Of a stretch of DNA of 42,877 nt, positions 9,599 through 20,880 are shown one piece after another. The stretch is taken from contig JABANN010000284.1 in the NCBI GenBank assembly GCA_013115125.1, forward strand, positions 1 to 42,877. The letters run 5' to 3'. The translations under genes were made by a program, and so were the position numbers. Source of the DNA: Perkinsus olseni (lineage: Eukaryota > Perkinsozoa > Perkinsida). The stretch's first letter is position 1. Every line of letters starts with the position of its first letter. Under the pieces are notes generated by a model that made no database searches, was not told the DNA's origin, and was given only the letters and a program-made list of their open reading frames with translations.

Positions 9599-11629
9599 TT
9601 GACCATCAACCAATCGCATCACTCCGTCAACACCTCGGCAGCGTGCCAAGTTAATCTCCTGAAGCAGAAGTCTCGAACGGCCTGTAAGTGAAACTCATAA
9701 CCAACTTCCATCGACCCACCTGAAATGATGTAGGCGTTGGTGGTCTCTCGTTCGGCTGCTACTCTCCATTGGAGCTATGGGTGGACAGAGGCTGCAAAGG
9801 AAAATTCGCCGTATACCGTGAGTCTCTTACAGTCGTCATCGCTGCATGCGATGCAAGTGTGACGCTTTTGGTCGGACTCGTCCGTATACCATAGGGAGGG
9901 TCGCTTTACCCCGCCTGACCTTGCAGGTGTACCAGCAGGGACTACTGATGTGCTGGTCCTCGTGGAAGCTCTCTTCTGCAAGTCTCGTGCAGGCGCTCTG
10001 AATGTCTGTGACGTCGTTCCCGAGGTCCCTGATGGTACGCTTTGGTGACTTGGCGGTCACGGACAAAGCAGTTAGGTCAGCCGTGCGAGGCGCAGATTCT
10101 CACGACATATTTCACACAACACAAGTCAGATTGGCAACGTGAGGGTGTACGGACGAAAGTGAAATACAAGTAGGCATGGTCTCCCTCTCTGGTCGCTGCA
10201 TCGCCCAGTCGGTAGATACATGCGTAAGTTCTACGAATCAGCACGGACGGTGTCGGGGGTTCGGGTGGAGATCATCCATGATGGCTTGCCTGAGGAGTTC
10301 ATAGCAAATTACACAACCGACAAGATTAAGTTTGTGTGAGTGCTCCAACGATGGTGCATGAGAAAGCGGCTGGCAGGTATTGTGACTTGCACCAGTACGA
10401 GCAAAGGCTCGGCGTTAACGATGTAGGGTGCTGCCACGTCGCAGTTTTCCGTTGTTTTCCACATGGACTCAAAGTCTTACTTTTATTGATCCCTCCCTTC
10501 CACGTGCTGTCGGGCACGCCTTCAGCCGCCTCTTGTTGCTCAATGGTGATGGCAGGTTCGATACTACTGCTTCAAAGAGCGTCTACGCGCTAATCCCCAG
10601 TGGGAATTCGTGTTCACGACCGATCTCACAGATGTCTTCGTCAAGAGCAATCCTTGCCCTTACGTGAGCCCCCGCGGCTGTCAGCTCTTAAATACTCACA
10701 TCAGGCCAGAAGACATCGGGACCGCATCTTCGTCGGCCGAGAGACGGTGGACTTGCCGAATCACCCATGGATGGAGAAAAGGTTCAGAGAAGTACAGTCA
10801 GAGGCATGCCCGTTGGTCCAGTCCTGCAATTAGGAGTTTCTCGAGACGCCCCTCTCGCCTGTTTAGCTGTGCATCGATCGTGGTCTCAGTTGAGTGGGAA
10901 GTACTACAACTGGTTCCGTTCTATGAGTCCCATCGGCGTAGAGGACAAGCGTATCTTCAACTGTGGCATCCTGGGTGGTAAGCCTCACAGTCCGGCCCTA
11001 GGCGCGAGTCCGCCTCTCCCGAGGTACCCCTCGACTTTTGTTACGCCTGTTCGACCGGATGCTCGAAGTTATCGAAGATCCCGATCTGCGCATACGAAAG
11101 GAGAGTTCTGATGCTGAGGTACCGGCTCACTAATGTCACGCTGCTCCCGGTAGTTAACTCAACGTAGTGAAGAGTTTACCAGGTATACAAACCGGTCGAA
11201 AAAGTTTTCCGGTCGGATTGATTTTCACCGTATAAGCTGTGAATAACGGAGCTTAACAGCTTATGTAGATGCTCAAGATACGCTCTTGGCCGGAGTGTTT
11301 ATGAATCGTCGTGAGAGATGCAACTCGGTAGCTCAGCTCACGGCTGAGTATCTCAGTCACATGGGTCCTAGTCAGGTGAACACGATTCATCCACAAGCTG
11401 TCTCCGACAGCAGTGACCTCTTCATCGATGATCTTTACTACTCAGGTTAATGTGAATATGCCGGCCCTCAACTGGGTGCTCTTCACTTCGTACTCACCCG
11501 AGGCAATCCAGAGTGACCAGCCAGTCCACAGCCGGTAAGACTACGAGGGGGTTGTCAACTCGTGATCTCCCGCGAAGGTATAAATCGTGGGAGTCGGATC
11601 GAACTGATGTCTGGTTTGTGCACAAGTGA
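9599..11629 (+). CDS. GT-A-like glycosyltransferase with N-terminal LWVDRGC module
   Basis: Exons I can phase: one ending 9683, then 9734-9817, 9927-10034, 10209-10335, 10377-10422, 10556-10663, 10705-10791, 10890-10977, 11024 to about 11118, one ending 11375, 11446-11534 and 11578-11629 (TGA). The N-terminal part reads FGCYSPLELWVDRGCKGKF, like DUF3011-type or lectin-like modules with a paired Cys. The core reads RYMRKFYESAR, VEIIHDGLPEEF, FVFTTDLTDVFVKSNPC (a DxD-like metal site), FVGRETVDL and FNCGILGG, the order of nucleotide-diphospho-sugar transferases. The C-terminus is WESDRTDVWFVHK. I cannot name the family precisely. The first exon and its ATG are unresolved; the start given is the limit of the open frame. 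Confidence 0.72.
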
Positions 11630-12141
11630 CGGCATCATCCCATACCTGTACCATGTACCGTGTATCGTTCCCTTTCCAGCGGATCACAGGCTTCTCTTTC
11701 GTCCGCTCCGTGACCGGGTTGAGGCTGGCATGAGCTCCGGGACATGTCGGTCCCGTTGGACAATTGACAGGACTCATAAGCTAGTGTATGTGCGAGATCC
11801 TGATGATCAGATCATCTCGCGAATCAATCGCGAGATAAAGTTACGAAATTAGCCCGCATGACTAACTCAAAGGCCACAAACAGCGCCTGTTGCTGATCAA
11901 CCGAGTGGAGGTGACCCCTTCTTAAGTTAAGAAGGAATAAGAATCTTAACGGGAAAAGAAAGAATAAGAGGCATCTGGGATACCTAGAGGCTCCTGGCTA
12001 GAGCATCTGCTGCGGTTGTGGGATCCAAATCCTCCAAACAACAAAAGATTGGAGAATGAGTTCTCTCATGGCTCCATGACGATACATAGGACGATCAGAC
12101 TTGAAGAATGTCGTTCTCCTTATACTCGTCGCCTGTAAGCT
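11630..12141. other. Convergent intergenic region with hairpins
   Basis: It lies between two genes that both end here. It contains gatgatc/gatcatc around one a (11802-11816), atctcgcga/tcgcgagat with a five-base loop (11814-11836), and ccttcttaa/ttaagaagg around one g (11917-11935). Otherwise nothing recognised. Confidence 0.75.
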
Positions 12142-15012
12142 TCACCAGAGACCGCCACGAGTGAAATCCAGGAATGCTTGCTGCATCCCGTCGGGCTTAT
12201 TGCGTATAAGTCTGTGGCTGCCACCTGTCACCTAGGTAGACACCATTAACAGCTACCCTCTCTCGTAGACGCTGTACCTCTATGAATGCCAACTTCCCTC
12301 CATTCGAGTACGTCAGAGCCCACAACTTTCCCAAGAGACCACCTCTATCATACTAAAGGATGGACCAGAATGATGCACGGAAGCAATAACCATCGACCAA
12401 GAAACTCCTGACTACCTCAAGGTCCACGGGCGTGACAGCCCCCAGCTTCTCGCCGTAGTCTTGAGCGCCCTTCAGCTTGAACAGCCACTCCTTCGTACCA
12501 TCCGCGCTCGTGAGGTAGTCTACATCACCATTAACGACCAGTACCTACGTCAGTGATACCCCGGTAAGTTACCGGCGGTAACTCTCAATCCTAGACCGCA
12601 GTAGCCAGCCATCAGCAGATAATGACTTGCTTCATTCAAGACCAATGAGAAACATCAAATCATCAAATCCATATGCGCAAAAATTTTGGGAAGTTCATTT
12701 TCTGTCGTTCATTCGTAGACGCCGAGATTATCAATATTATGATCATGTTCTATCCTCAAAGCGTCAACCTAATAACGATATCTTCGGACTTGTTCTCACT
12801 TTCAAACCGTGGTCGAGGAGCTTTGCTACATAGAAGGTTCCATCGTAGGCTACATACTTAAGGGAAGCATGAAAGACCTGAAAAGTCAACCGCCGCCTGT
12901 GCTATCAGTCTTCCGTAGAGCGGGCAACAGTAGTCACCTCATCATTTGTCGCTCTCCATTTCTTCGTGACACCGAGTTCCTGCTTGACGGATGGGTTATT
13001 GAGCAAATCACGCGCCTGAGGGTAGGGCACCGAGTACCGTAAGAATACTTTCCTTAGGTTACTGGTACAGGATCTGATGTCACTCTACTACATGCTACTC
13101 GCGACGAAACAATAATACACATTCCCAGCGAGAGTGTCGGAGCTTACTTTTCCTGGCCTGAAAGCGTAGTATTTGCACTCCTCTCCTGGACTCACGCGGA
13201 CGTCGTAACTGGAAGAGTTGGAATGATGACATCAAGCTCAGCTTGACAAGCTTTAAAGGAAGAGGTAATCGGGAAGTTTTCGACGCCGGAGAATTCGAGA
13301 GAACGGATTTCTTGGGCCGATCTCGGGAACACTCACTAGCTTATGTAGGCATCGTCTAGAGGTTTCTGAGTGACACGATCGCAGGTCCCCACGGCTCCCT
13401 CGCACCGATCTGATAGGCAAGCCTTTCCGAGGAGTTCTCAGGACGTCGACTTACCGGGTACAGGTGCTCCACCGGGACCGTTTGCATTGCACTTGGAGAC
13501 TTCCTCTTTGCACTTTTGCAAGTCGTCCTGCATCTTATCGAGTCTGAGGTAATTGTCGGTGAAAGGGCGCAGCGATCTACACCATTTTCCGATCAAGTAA
13601 AATATTCTCTCGATCGATTGATTTCGATAGCAAGTTATCGAGTGTCATGGGAATAAAAGAATTGTCAAAGCAACTTCGTTTGTCACCGAATTTAGATCCA
13701 TGTGCAAATTCGATTCATTCGAGCAATTTGCCATTCTATTTACATCGATTTTGACCCAATTTCGCTATCTGAATCATTCTCCAACTTCGGCAAGAGCCCC
13801 TGCTACTACAACCTCCTTCCTGCAACTCGAACACCTACTCTATTGTGTTTCCTCACTTTTCACGCTAAGCATGGAAAGTGAGATTTTATATGCGCGACGT
13901 GAGGTTTTTAAATTTAATAGAACTTAAAAAATCTTTTATTCGATCGGGAAATGGTGTAGGGCACGCACTCCTCTTGAGGAAGCAGTTTTCTGCCCGTGGC
14001 CAACTTGTAACATCCGTAGTATCTGGGACGATGATGAGCTTATTGACGCCAAGACAGCTAGATGGACCGTGTCCATTGGACACTCACATATCATAAGGTC
14101 CTACGATGCCAGAAAACAGCGTTACACCTTTGAGAGCGACGCTCGACCCCGGGGACTTCAGGATCCGCTCTGCCACCATGGCAGCGATCAGAGCTGCGGG
14201 ACACAAGGTGACAGCACTACGCAGACGAGTGCCTTGTAACGGCAGTCATACCAGACGACGAGGATCCCACCAGATGGACGTCCCTGTTGAGGTTAGGGTG
14301 CTTCTTGAGGACGCCATCGACGAAGGTCGCCCTGCGTGGCAGGGATGGAAGGCCCATCGCTCTTACTCAGAGGAATCTCCTCTTATTCAGAAGCTCTCAC
14401 ATATGCTCGATAGACTCTTCCAAGCTAGTCTCGACTGCTCCCTCACTAAAACCGGTTGGTCCAGGCGCGTCGACCCAGATGCCACTGTTATGTTTAGTCC
14501 ACGAGTATCTGCACAATAGTAGGGAGACCATGATCATGGTCTCCATGAGGGACTCGTAATGATTGCCTCACTCGTTAAGTATTATGCCTCTCCCATCCGG
14601 AGTCATTCTACACGGCCCGTTGGCCCCCATCAACGTACCGAGGCTGCTGCCACCAGGACCACCAGCCATGTAAATGAAAGTCCGCGGTGGAGCCGACGGA
14701 TCTGGTTCATCAGCTTCCATAGCAACGTAGAAGTACCTTCAAGCTGCACGAATTAGCATGAGTTGGCAGCAGAAATCATATACTTGTTCACTGGGCCGAC
14801 TTCGATATAACCAAACTCTTGTTCACCTTTGCCATAAAGGCACAATGTGCTACCGCTTAGCGAACGAGTCTGTGGACACGCCGGCGGACCACCTAAAGAT
14901 AGTCGATCCTGGCTCCAGCTCAGCATTTGAGTATCACACCTTTCCCCCTGAAAGAGCCACTGACAATGGTGGCTACTACTGAGGTATAAATTAATGATAG
15001 AGGAACGATCAT
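12142..15012 (-). CDS. Secreted serine carboxypeptidase (S10), complete
   Basis: About 15 exons, read from 15012-14940, 14892-14784, 14736-14572, 14508-14401, 14331-14252, 14193-14088, one starting 14022, 13543-13455, 13409-13337, 13208-13148, 13015-12938, 12877-12800, 12544-12416, 12352-12278 and 12231-12142 (TGA). The signal peptide is MIVPLSLIYTSVVATIVSG. S10 motifs follow: FGYIEVGPVNKYFYVAMEA, FIYMAGGPGGSSLG, GPCRM, SWTKHNSGIWVDAPGPTGFS, the nucleophile region HLVGSSSSA, NGDVDYLTS with the catalytic Asp, and VTGGSHRL with the catalytic His. The elbow GSSSSA replaces the usual GESYAG, so the Ser is present but its setting is unusual. The exact joint after 14022 is uncertain. The last three exons match the paralog at window start. 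Confidence 0.9.
12561..12583. repeat. Two overlapping odd-centred palindromes
   Basis: ccggtaa/ttaccgg around one g shares its right arm with agttaccg/cggtaact around one g. Located in an S10 intron. Confidence 0.85.
14523..14544. repeat. Even-centred palindrome, 11-base arms
   Basis: ggagaccatga is followed directly by its reverse complement, inside S10 intron 14571-14509. It is the one long palindrome found here with no central base. Confidence 0.9.
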
Positions 15013-16020
15013 GGTGATCGGATGGCCAACCTCGGGCTAACCTTGATAGCAAAGTTAAGTTCGGACTCTGGAGGAGTTTAATAATAGCAACGACAGTCGC
15101 ATGAACTCAGAGAAGTACGTTTCACTCCCGCGTTCTTGATGGGACAGTCTGAGACTGTGACACTGAGTCAGTGACGCTAACCAACCAATACATGCTATTT
15201 GCGAGTAGATGACGGGGACAACTCATACTCCCACAGAAAAATAACAACTGCATGCTGCCATATTATGCTGTGAAGTAGCGATGCTATACGTCGTGGTACT
15301 CTACACTGGGAAAGCCATGCAACAACTCGGTACAATGTGGGGCACAAAAACAAGGTGCGCCTCCCCACTGGTGTCGGTTAGGTCGGCAGTACCTTACGAC
15401 GGCAGCGAGGGCAACGACTGAAAGAACTCGGTTAAAGAAGTGTGAGAGCATCGGGAGGACGATGCCCATCTGCTCAAATAGTTACCGAGTATTGGCGGAC
15501 TCAAGCGTGGTGCCCTTGCACTGACCTCCTAGCGTGGGAGGCGAAACTGGGACACGAGATGTCCCATTGTGCATACAACATACCGGTATCTCTTCGCACC
15601 GGTTTTGACCTTGTTAAACCGCTGGCTAGTCCTCTGAATAAAACCAGGACAGATCGGGTTAGAGGGATGATCATGTATACACCGTTAAGTATGAAACCAT
15701 TCAGAAGGAACCGCCGTGTCTATGATAGCACTATGTTATCCAATTGTTCAATATTTGGAACGCACACGCCCATGGATTAAGCTCATTGCCAATGAGTCAT
15801 TGGTCTTCGGAATGGTCTACTATCATGGGTTTCATAACCCGTTACATACTCTACGAAAGAAGGCTAACAACACAGTTCTCCGTAAATCTCCCGGGAAAAA
15901 CTGCCGAGAGCCTTCCCAGGAGATTTCCCGGGAACAGTCACTTGGAAGGGCATAGTTCCGATCCTTGAAATAATCACGAAGAATCATGCACGGCAGTTGA
16001 ATGCCCCCCTTTCGGCACCA
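15013..16020. other. Divergent promoter region, no firm gene
   Basis: Separates the start of the minus-strand carboxypeptidase from the start of the plus-strand phospholipase. Open frames at 15442-15780 and 15716-15968 have no splice logic or recognisable motif. Near 15885-15935, two similar CTCCCGGGAA / TTCCCGGGAA words occur about 35 bases apart. Confidence 0.5.
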
Positions 16021-18567
16021 ATGAGTCGTCCCTCACCGACACAGAGCGTCAGCAGTGAAGGACAGCCTCCTCGACGATCGTCGAACAATTCAGAAGGACT
16101 CGACTCTGACGATGATCTCCCGTTCTTCTGGTAAAGGCTGAATTGGTCTTTGGAAGAAGCACAGTAGGTGTACACAGGGTGGCCAAACGACGGGAACAGG
16201 AGCACTTCGAAGTCGACTTTCGGTGTTGGCGGCGTTTCACTCCACGGGACGAAGCGTCGCTGGAAGCAGCGTATCTAATTGGCAGTCAAGAGGCCATCCC
16301 TGTGGAGCAAGGGAGGTGTGACTGTTATCTCAATCCAGATATCTTTCTACTCGTTAGATACATGGTCAACCTCAAGACCATGACCTCACACAGTGTCTAT
16401 TGGGAAGAGCCCGTCTGGCCAGTGATGAGATCGTCTTGGTTTTGGCGTCCCAACTACAGCACTGACCTCGGGGTTGAACTCATCAGTAACAGTTGGTCCA
16501 ATGTGAGCCGATATCTCTCCCATCGTCTTTTGCTGACCATATTCCCTCACAGGACACTTCTCCTCCCACTCTGCCTCCATTACCTGTTGACCCTTACCTG
16601 TGCCCATTTGGGCCTTGCGACTGTGAGCTCCTGGAAGGTTAGTGCTTGCCATCATGTCAGTGCCATGTGTTGCTAGTGTTGCCAATTCCAATCTTAGGAG
16701 CTTTCGAAGAGCTTCGTAGAGAGTTGGACTCCGGCCCTATCGATTGTGAGCTCGAGGATACCCCTGAGCATTCGAGTGGGTCAACTTGAGAAGCACTCCT
16801 TGAGTGCTCCTAGCCCTGCAGAGTCGATAGTCCAATTCACCGTTACGGAGAAGAAGAAGTCTGCAAAACGGTCAACGACCCCTTCATCACTCCCCGAGCC
16901 TCTCACACTTGATGATTACGTCATTGAGCACGCACTGTATGACACCGCCAAGAGGCTGAGATTGCAAGTGGCTATTGGCACCTGTACGGTCGACAGATCA
17001 ATACACCTCGTCGTAGGTGTATCGCGGCTATCCGGTAGTGGAGGAGCCTCCGGCGGACGACGATATCCCAGAGGTCCCCTTCGCAGCCTTAGCCAGCCGC
17101 GCCTTCCATGCCCTCAGGACTCCCCCGTATGGCTGTGCTTTCTGATACATGGTATTGGGGAGATGCTGTACAACCGAGGGCACGTCCCAGAAATTGGAGC
17201 TCCAAGGTGAGGCCTCACCGAGCTAGGAGCTGCTGCCGTTTCGGCCGGCCTCAGATGCCGCTCACACTGTTGGCGATATCGTCAACTCTTCGGCGAGAAG
17301 CTCAAAGAAGATCTGAACGTCACGCAGGAGGGAGTTCCTGCTAGAATTGAGGTAGCTGGGTTGATCATTATGGCTCGCGACAAGGCCTCAGTTAATCCCC
17401 ATCGAGTGGGGCCTGAGCGTCCACGACTCGGCACTAGATGATCAGCTCGAGAGCATCACCCTTACATCATGCGGACGAGTGAGAGGTTGCTGTGCTGTCC
17501 GACCATACCACAGTTATGGTATGCAGGTACGCACCTTCGCCAATCTGGCCATCTCGGACGCTTTCTTGTACAGTCAACCAGCTCGGAGGGAAGGCATCCT
17601 TGACTATGTGGTCAAGAGCGTACCGCGAAAAGTTGAATCTCACGCCATCGGAATGGTCTCTGTCAGATGCGGCAGAAGTATCATCTGTTTTGCCAAAACA
17701 ATCCGACCTTCCATCCCGATGTACTTTCTGGCCGGAGCGCAGTCTGCATACTCGGGCACTCATTAGGTCCGCCTGTATCACTGAGCAGGACAGCATTACT
17801 TCGCTCGTCTATTGGTAGGCTCGGTTATAGGATTCGACCTCCTCGCCCGACAGCCACCACCAGAATCGGGGGAGGAGTCGAGTGCCCCTCGCAAAAGTAC
17901 GACGAATGGTTCCACCGGCCATACTCACGCTGGAGCTGCCGCATCGACCGACGACGATCTCAACGGTAGAGGCCCCGAATCTCCCAACGGACATGTAGAG
18001 GCCTCAAATCCTGTTGTAAGACCGGGGCCAATCTGAATTACTCGAGTAAACTACTCAGGTAAGTGACGACTTCCAACTGCCCTTCTGTCCACGAGTTCTC
18101 TTCCTCCTCGGCTCACCGCTCGGCCTCTTCCTCACCATCCGTAATGAACTTCTCCCTGGCGGAGCCCTGCCTACATGCCGCAGAGTATTCAACATATTCC
18201 ATCCCAATGATTGCGTGGCTTATCGCGTAGAACCACTCGTCGCTCCGGTGAGACGTGCGAGCCTAGTTAGGCGCATCATCTTCATAGTCTTCAGGAGCTC
18301 AGTGAGGTGCCTCCGATGTATATTCCACACCGAGGAGGCCACCGACTACACGTGGCGGTATCCTCTTCGCGCTGTGACTGGGAGAGTATCGCCTCTCTTC
18401 AGGTTAAACGTTTGCATTCTGACGTCGGATCAGCCTTCAGTAACGTTGGTAGCACTATCTCCAGGTGGTTTGCCGATCCAACACAAGAAAAGGTGAGGGA
18501 GCATACCCTTACTGGGCATTGGGTTCTACCGACGAAAGGCGTGAAGCAGTTTCAACGAAATGTTTGA
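16021..18567 (+). CDS. DDHD-domain phospholipase A1
   Basis: An intracellular PA-PLA1 family enzyme (DDHD1/DDHD2/SEC23IP type) that removes the sn-1 chain of phospholipids, acting at Golgi or ER membranes. The N-terminus is disordered and acidic (MSRPSPTQ...LDSDDDLPFFW). Exons 16021-16130, 16178-16502, 16553-16637, 16698-16775, 16822 to about 17015, 17118-17206 and later ones join in phase. Motifs: RFTPRDEASLEAAY, VMRSSWFWRPN, FLIHGIGEML, LIPIEWGLSVHD, FANLAISDAFLYSQ, the nucleophile elbow GHSLGSVIGFDLL (Ser codon 17760-17762, split from the rest by a 52-nt intron), LGLFLTIRNELLPGG, and NIFHPNDCVAYRVEPLV. The frame stops at 18567 before the usual His and last Asp of the DDHD triad. A segment near 18770 reads YIHALQHK, like the missing region, so the gene may extend to about 18820. 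Confidence 0.88.
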
Positions 18568-18594
18568 TGCAAGAGTCGTGGTGTTTTTTCTATC

Positions 18595-18616
18595 GTTTCG
18601 CCGCGAAACTTTCGCG
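18595..18616. repeat. Overlapping odd-centred palindromes sharing an arm
   Basis: gtttcgc/gcgaaac around one c, then cgcgaaa/tttcgcg around one c. Confidence 0.85.
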
Positions 18617-19167
18617 CTATAACACTACTGTGGCACGCAACAACGTTTCTCACAATATAAGACTTGCCCATGGTCATAACGCGTTCCGACGTTTCATAGT
18701 CCAGCGAAACGCGTTCCTCAGTGAGATACTCCCACAACGAGCGCGATACATCACCAATTTGAACTATATTCACGCGTTACAACATAAGAGAAGTTCTCCG
18801 AGATCTTGGAATAATTCCGGCTGATGCTCGACGTGACGTCGGGCGGGGACGTTGGCCACGTCAATAACATAGGTGTCATGGAAACTCACTTCAGCTGATC
18901 TTCACCCCTCGTAAGACTGATAGCCGGAGCTGCCTTCGCTTCGGCCTCAGCTTTCGTTCGACCAGTAGCGGAGCCGTGGTCGGCCTGGTCCACCACCACG
19001 ATTTCTTGCGCAGCATGCGGCTTCTAAGGCTAAGATGGGAACCTGCCAATCGATACCGTCGTCACGTCGATACCGTCATCACAGACGCGCGTCCGAAGCT
19101 CAGACTGGTTGCTGACCAGTGATCAACGATCGAGGCCATGGATATAACGTCTGCGCCACAGATATAA

Positions 19168-19221
19168 TAACGCGTCGCGTTAGTGTAATGCGTTGAACAC
19201 CACCGTTAAACGGTTACCGTT
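19168..19221. repeat. Cluster of three odd-centred palindromes
   Basis: taacgcg/cgcgtta (19168-19182) is followed by accgtt/aacggt (19202-19214) and aacggt/accgtt (19209-19221), the last two sharing an arm. Every centre is a single base. Confidence 0.85.
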
Positions 19222-19361
19222 CCACGTAGCGCGGGTGGAACCTTACTGTATTCGCATTCAGGTGGCCGAGCAAGAACGGAAGAACAAAATCGAATGTGCT
19301 ATGAGGGATTCGATCCCCAATGTTAAACTCAACCAGGGTATACCTCCCACTGCAAGTGGTT

Positions 19362-20470
19362 CTAATCGCCACCTCCTCGTGCGTTGCCAGGCCGACGAAT
19401 CGACTGGGTCATCCAGGAGTCGGTCACTGAGGCAGCCTCAGAGCTGTGGTCGGCATTTGGATCACATTTTTCGTACTGGAGGCATGAAGATGTTATCTCT
19501 TTCATCGTAGACCAGCTCGTATGGTGTAGCGAGGATGATAAGCAGTGGCGCGATAAGAAGAATAGTTTCTTCTGACGGTGAGTTCTTGTCGTGCTCAGTC
19601 TATCATTGCAGTCGAACGCCATTCTGGTGGTGGCTTTCATTCTCATAGTATGATCGAACTTATTTTCGGCAAGAGTTTTCCGGGTGAATCCGGGGTTCAA
19701 CTCGACAGCTTGCGGGTATTTCGGCGAGATTCTTCGAGGGTCTGTGCCGACGACCCCGTATAAACCTGCACTGTCAATATTCTTGAGAAGGTCAACATGG
19801 TCAGGGTCGCCACACAGATAAGGTCTGAGATATGGACGGAGAAATGGAGATATAGCCATCGAGGGTCGAGAACCCTAAGACCAGCATAAGAAGAATGCTG
19901 GAGAAGCGCACACATTGGTGTAGAAATGCCTTACTCTGTGCACTTGTACGTATCATAGCACTCAGTCTTGGCACAACTGACGAAGAAGGCTTCGGTGGCA
20001 CTCCATACTGGAGAGTGGTCGAAATTGTAACCGACAATATGCTCTTGTGTTCCAGATCGGGGAACTGAGATTGGTGGATCGAAGGCCGAAGTGGCAGTCC
20101 GCTAAGTCCGGGACCTCGGCCTCTACCTCGGCCATCCTGGACCCGTTGTGAGGTGAATAAAAGTTCGACTGGCGACTATGGTGAAGATGGCTCAGTGGAC
20201 ATGGGGATGGGAACCGGATCCTCATCCCGGTATTCGACACATCACAGGCTTCGGTGGAGGCATGCGGAGTGCCGTCAATGACGGCCCGTCATCATCATTT
20301 GTAACCTTGTAGGTAAATGCACGAGTCACACTCGTGTCTTCTTCCAGAAAGAATTCAGTCGTGAACCATGCCTCACCTGGCCTGCAGAAAATCTCATAAT
20401 CGCCTATGGCGTCGATCGGTGAGACCGTGAGAGTCAATAGAGCGACGAAGGACCCCAAGAAATGAGACAT
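19362..20470 (-). CDS. Secreted cysteine-containing protein, unknown family
   Basis: The start at 20470 gives a good signal peptide, MSHFLGSFVALLTLTVSPIDA, followed by IGDYEIFCRPGEAWFTTEFF. An exon ending at 19935 carries HIVGYNFDHSPVWSATEAFF and CAKTECYDTYKC, then splices in phase (donor GTAAGG, 110-nt intron) to 19824-19362, which starts EPYLCGDPDHVDLLKN and runs 154 codons to TAG. The join between exons 1 and 2 is probably from about 20253 to an ACTTAG acceptor near 20105, but is not certain. The cysteine spacing suggests disulphide bonds. An upstream ATG at 20482 would add four residues. No family recognised. Confidence 0.65.
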
Positions 20471-20595
20471 CCATGTAAACATCAACTAGCGAGAACAGGT
20501 CGAATGAAATAGCAGGGAGAACAAACGAACTTTCTGAACAAACGATGACCTCCCACGGATGGCGCATTTGCAACGTCAATTATCCACGCATTTTT

Positions 20596-20880
20596 TCATT
20601 CACCATAAGTTTTGTTAGCGAGTTCCTCGATGTTGTCATGTCGACGAAGCACTGCTGTGACCAATGTAAAGTTGGCCGGCTGAACGAGACATGCAAATCC
20701 GTGACGACTCGAAATAGCAGTGCTATTACCACACGCCGCGAGAACCGACAAGGTGACGAGCGATATCGCAACTGCCCAAGCCAATGGCCAACCGGCGGGT
20801 GATCCGTCGCGGGTGATGTCAGCAGCCTCCGATGTGCTTCCTCCACATTCAGGGAGCGGAAGGCTGCGTCGAATTCTCAT
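20596..20880 (-). CDS. Possible membrane-protein 5' exon
   Basis: ATG at 20880 opens MRIRRSLPLPECGG... with a likely membrane helix (WAVAISLVTLSVLAAC) and then an extracellular-type stretch with NST and NFT glycosylation sites. The frame reaches a GTGAATG donor just before its stop. It lies about 110 nt upstream of the secreted gene on the same strand, but no in-phase acceptor joins them, so it may be a separate or partly decayed gene. An overlapping plus-strand frame (to 21034) also ends in a hydrophobic helix; only one can be real. Confidence 0.3.
   Translation of the reverse strand: MRIRRSLPLPECGGSTSEAADITRDGSPAGWPLAWAVAISLVTLSVLAACGNSTAISSRHGFACLVQPANFTLVTAVLRRHDNIEELANKTYGE

Larger units (their letters stand above)
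18568..19361. other. Convergent intergenic region rich in palindromes
   Basis: Contains overlapping palindromes at 18595-18616, a possible last phospholipase exon near 18750-18820, a tandem pair of 15-base near-repeats (cgataccgtcgtcac, 19051-19065 and 19068-19082), and palindromes at 19168-19182 and 19202-19221. No independent gene is convincing. Confidence 0.55.

Noticed and set aside
18552-18773. Minus-strand ORF beginning MNIVQIGDVS
   Set aside because: Runs through overlapping palindromes, has no splice context and no recognisable domain.
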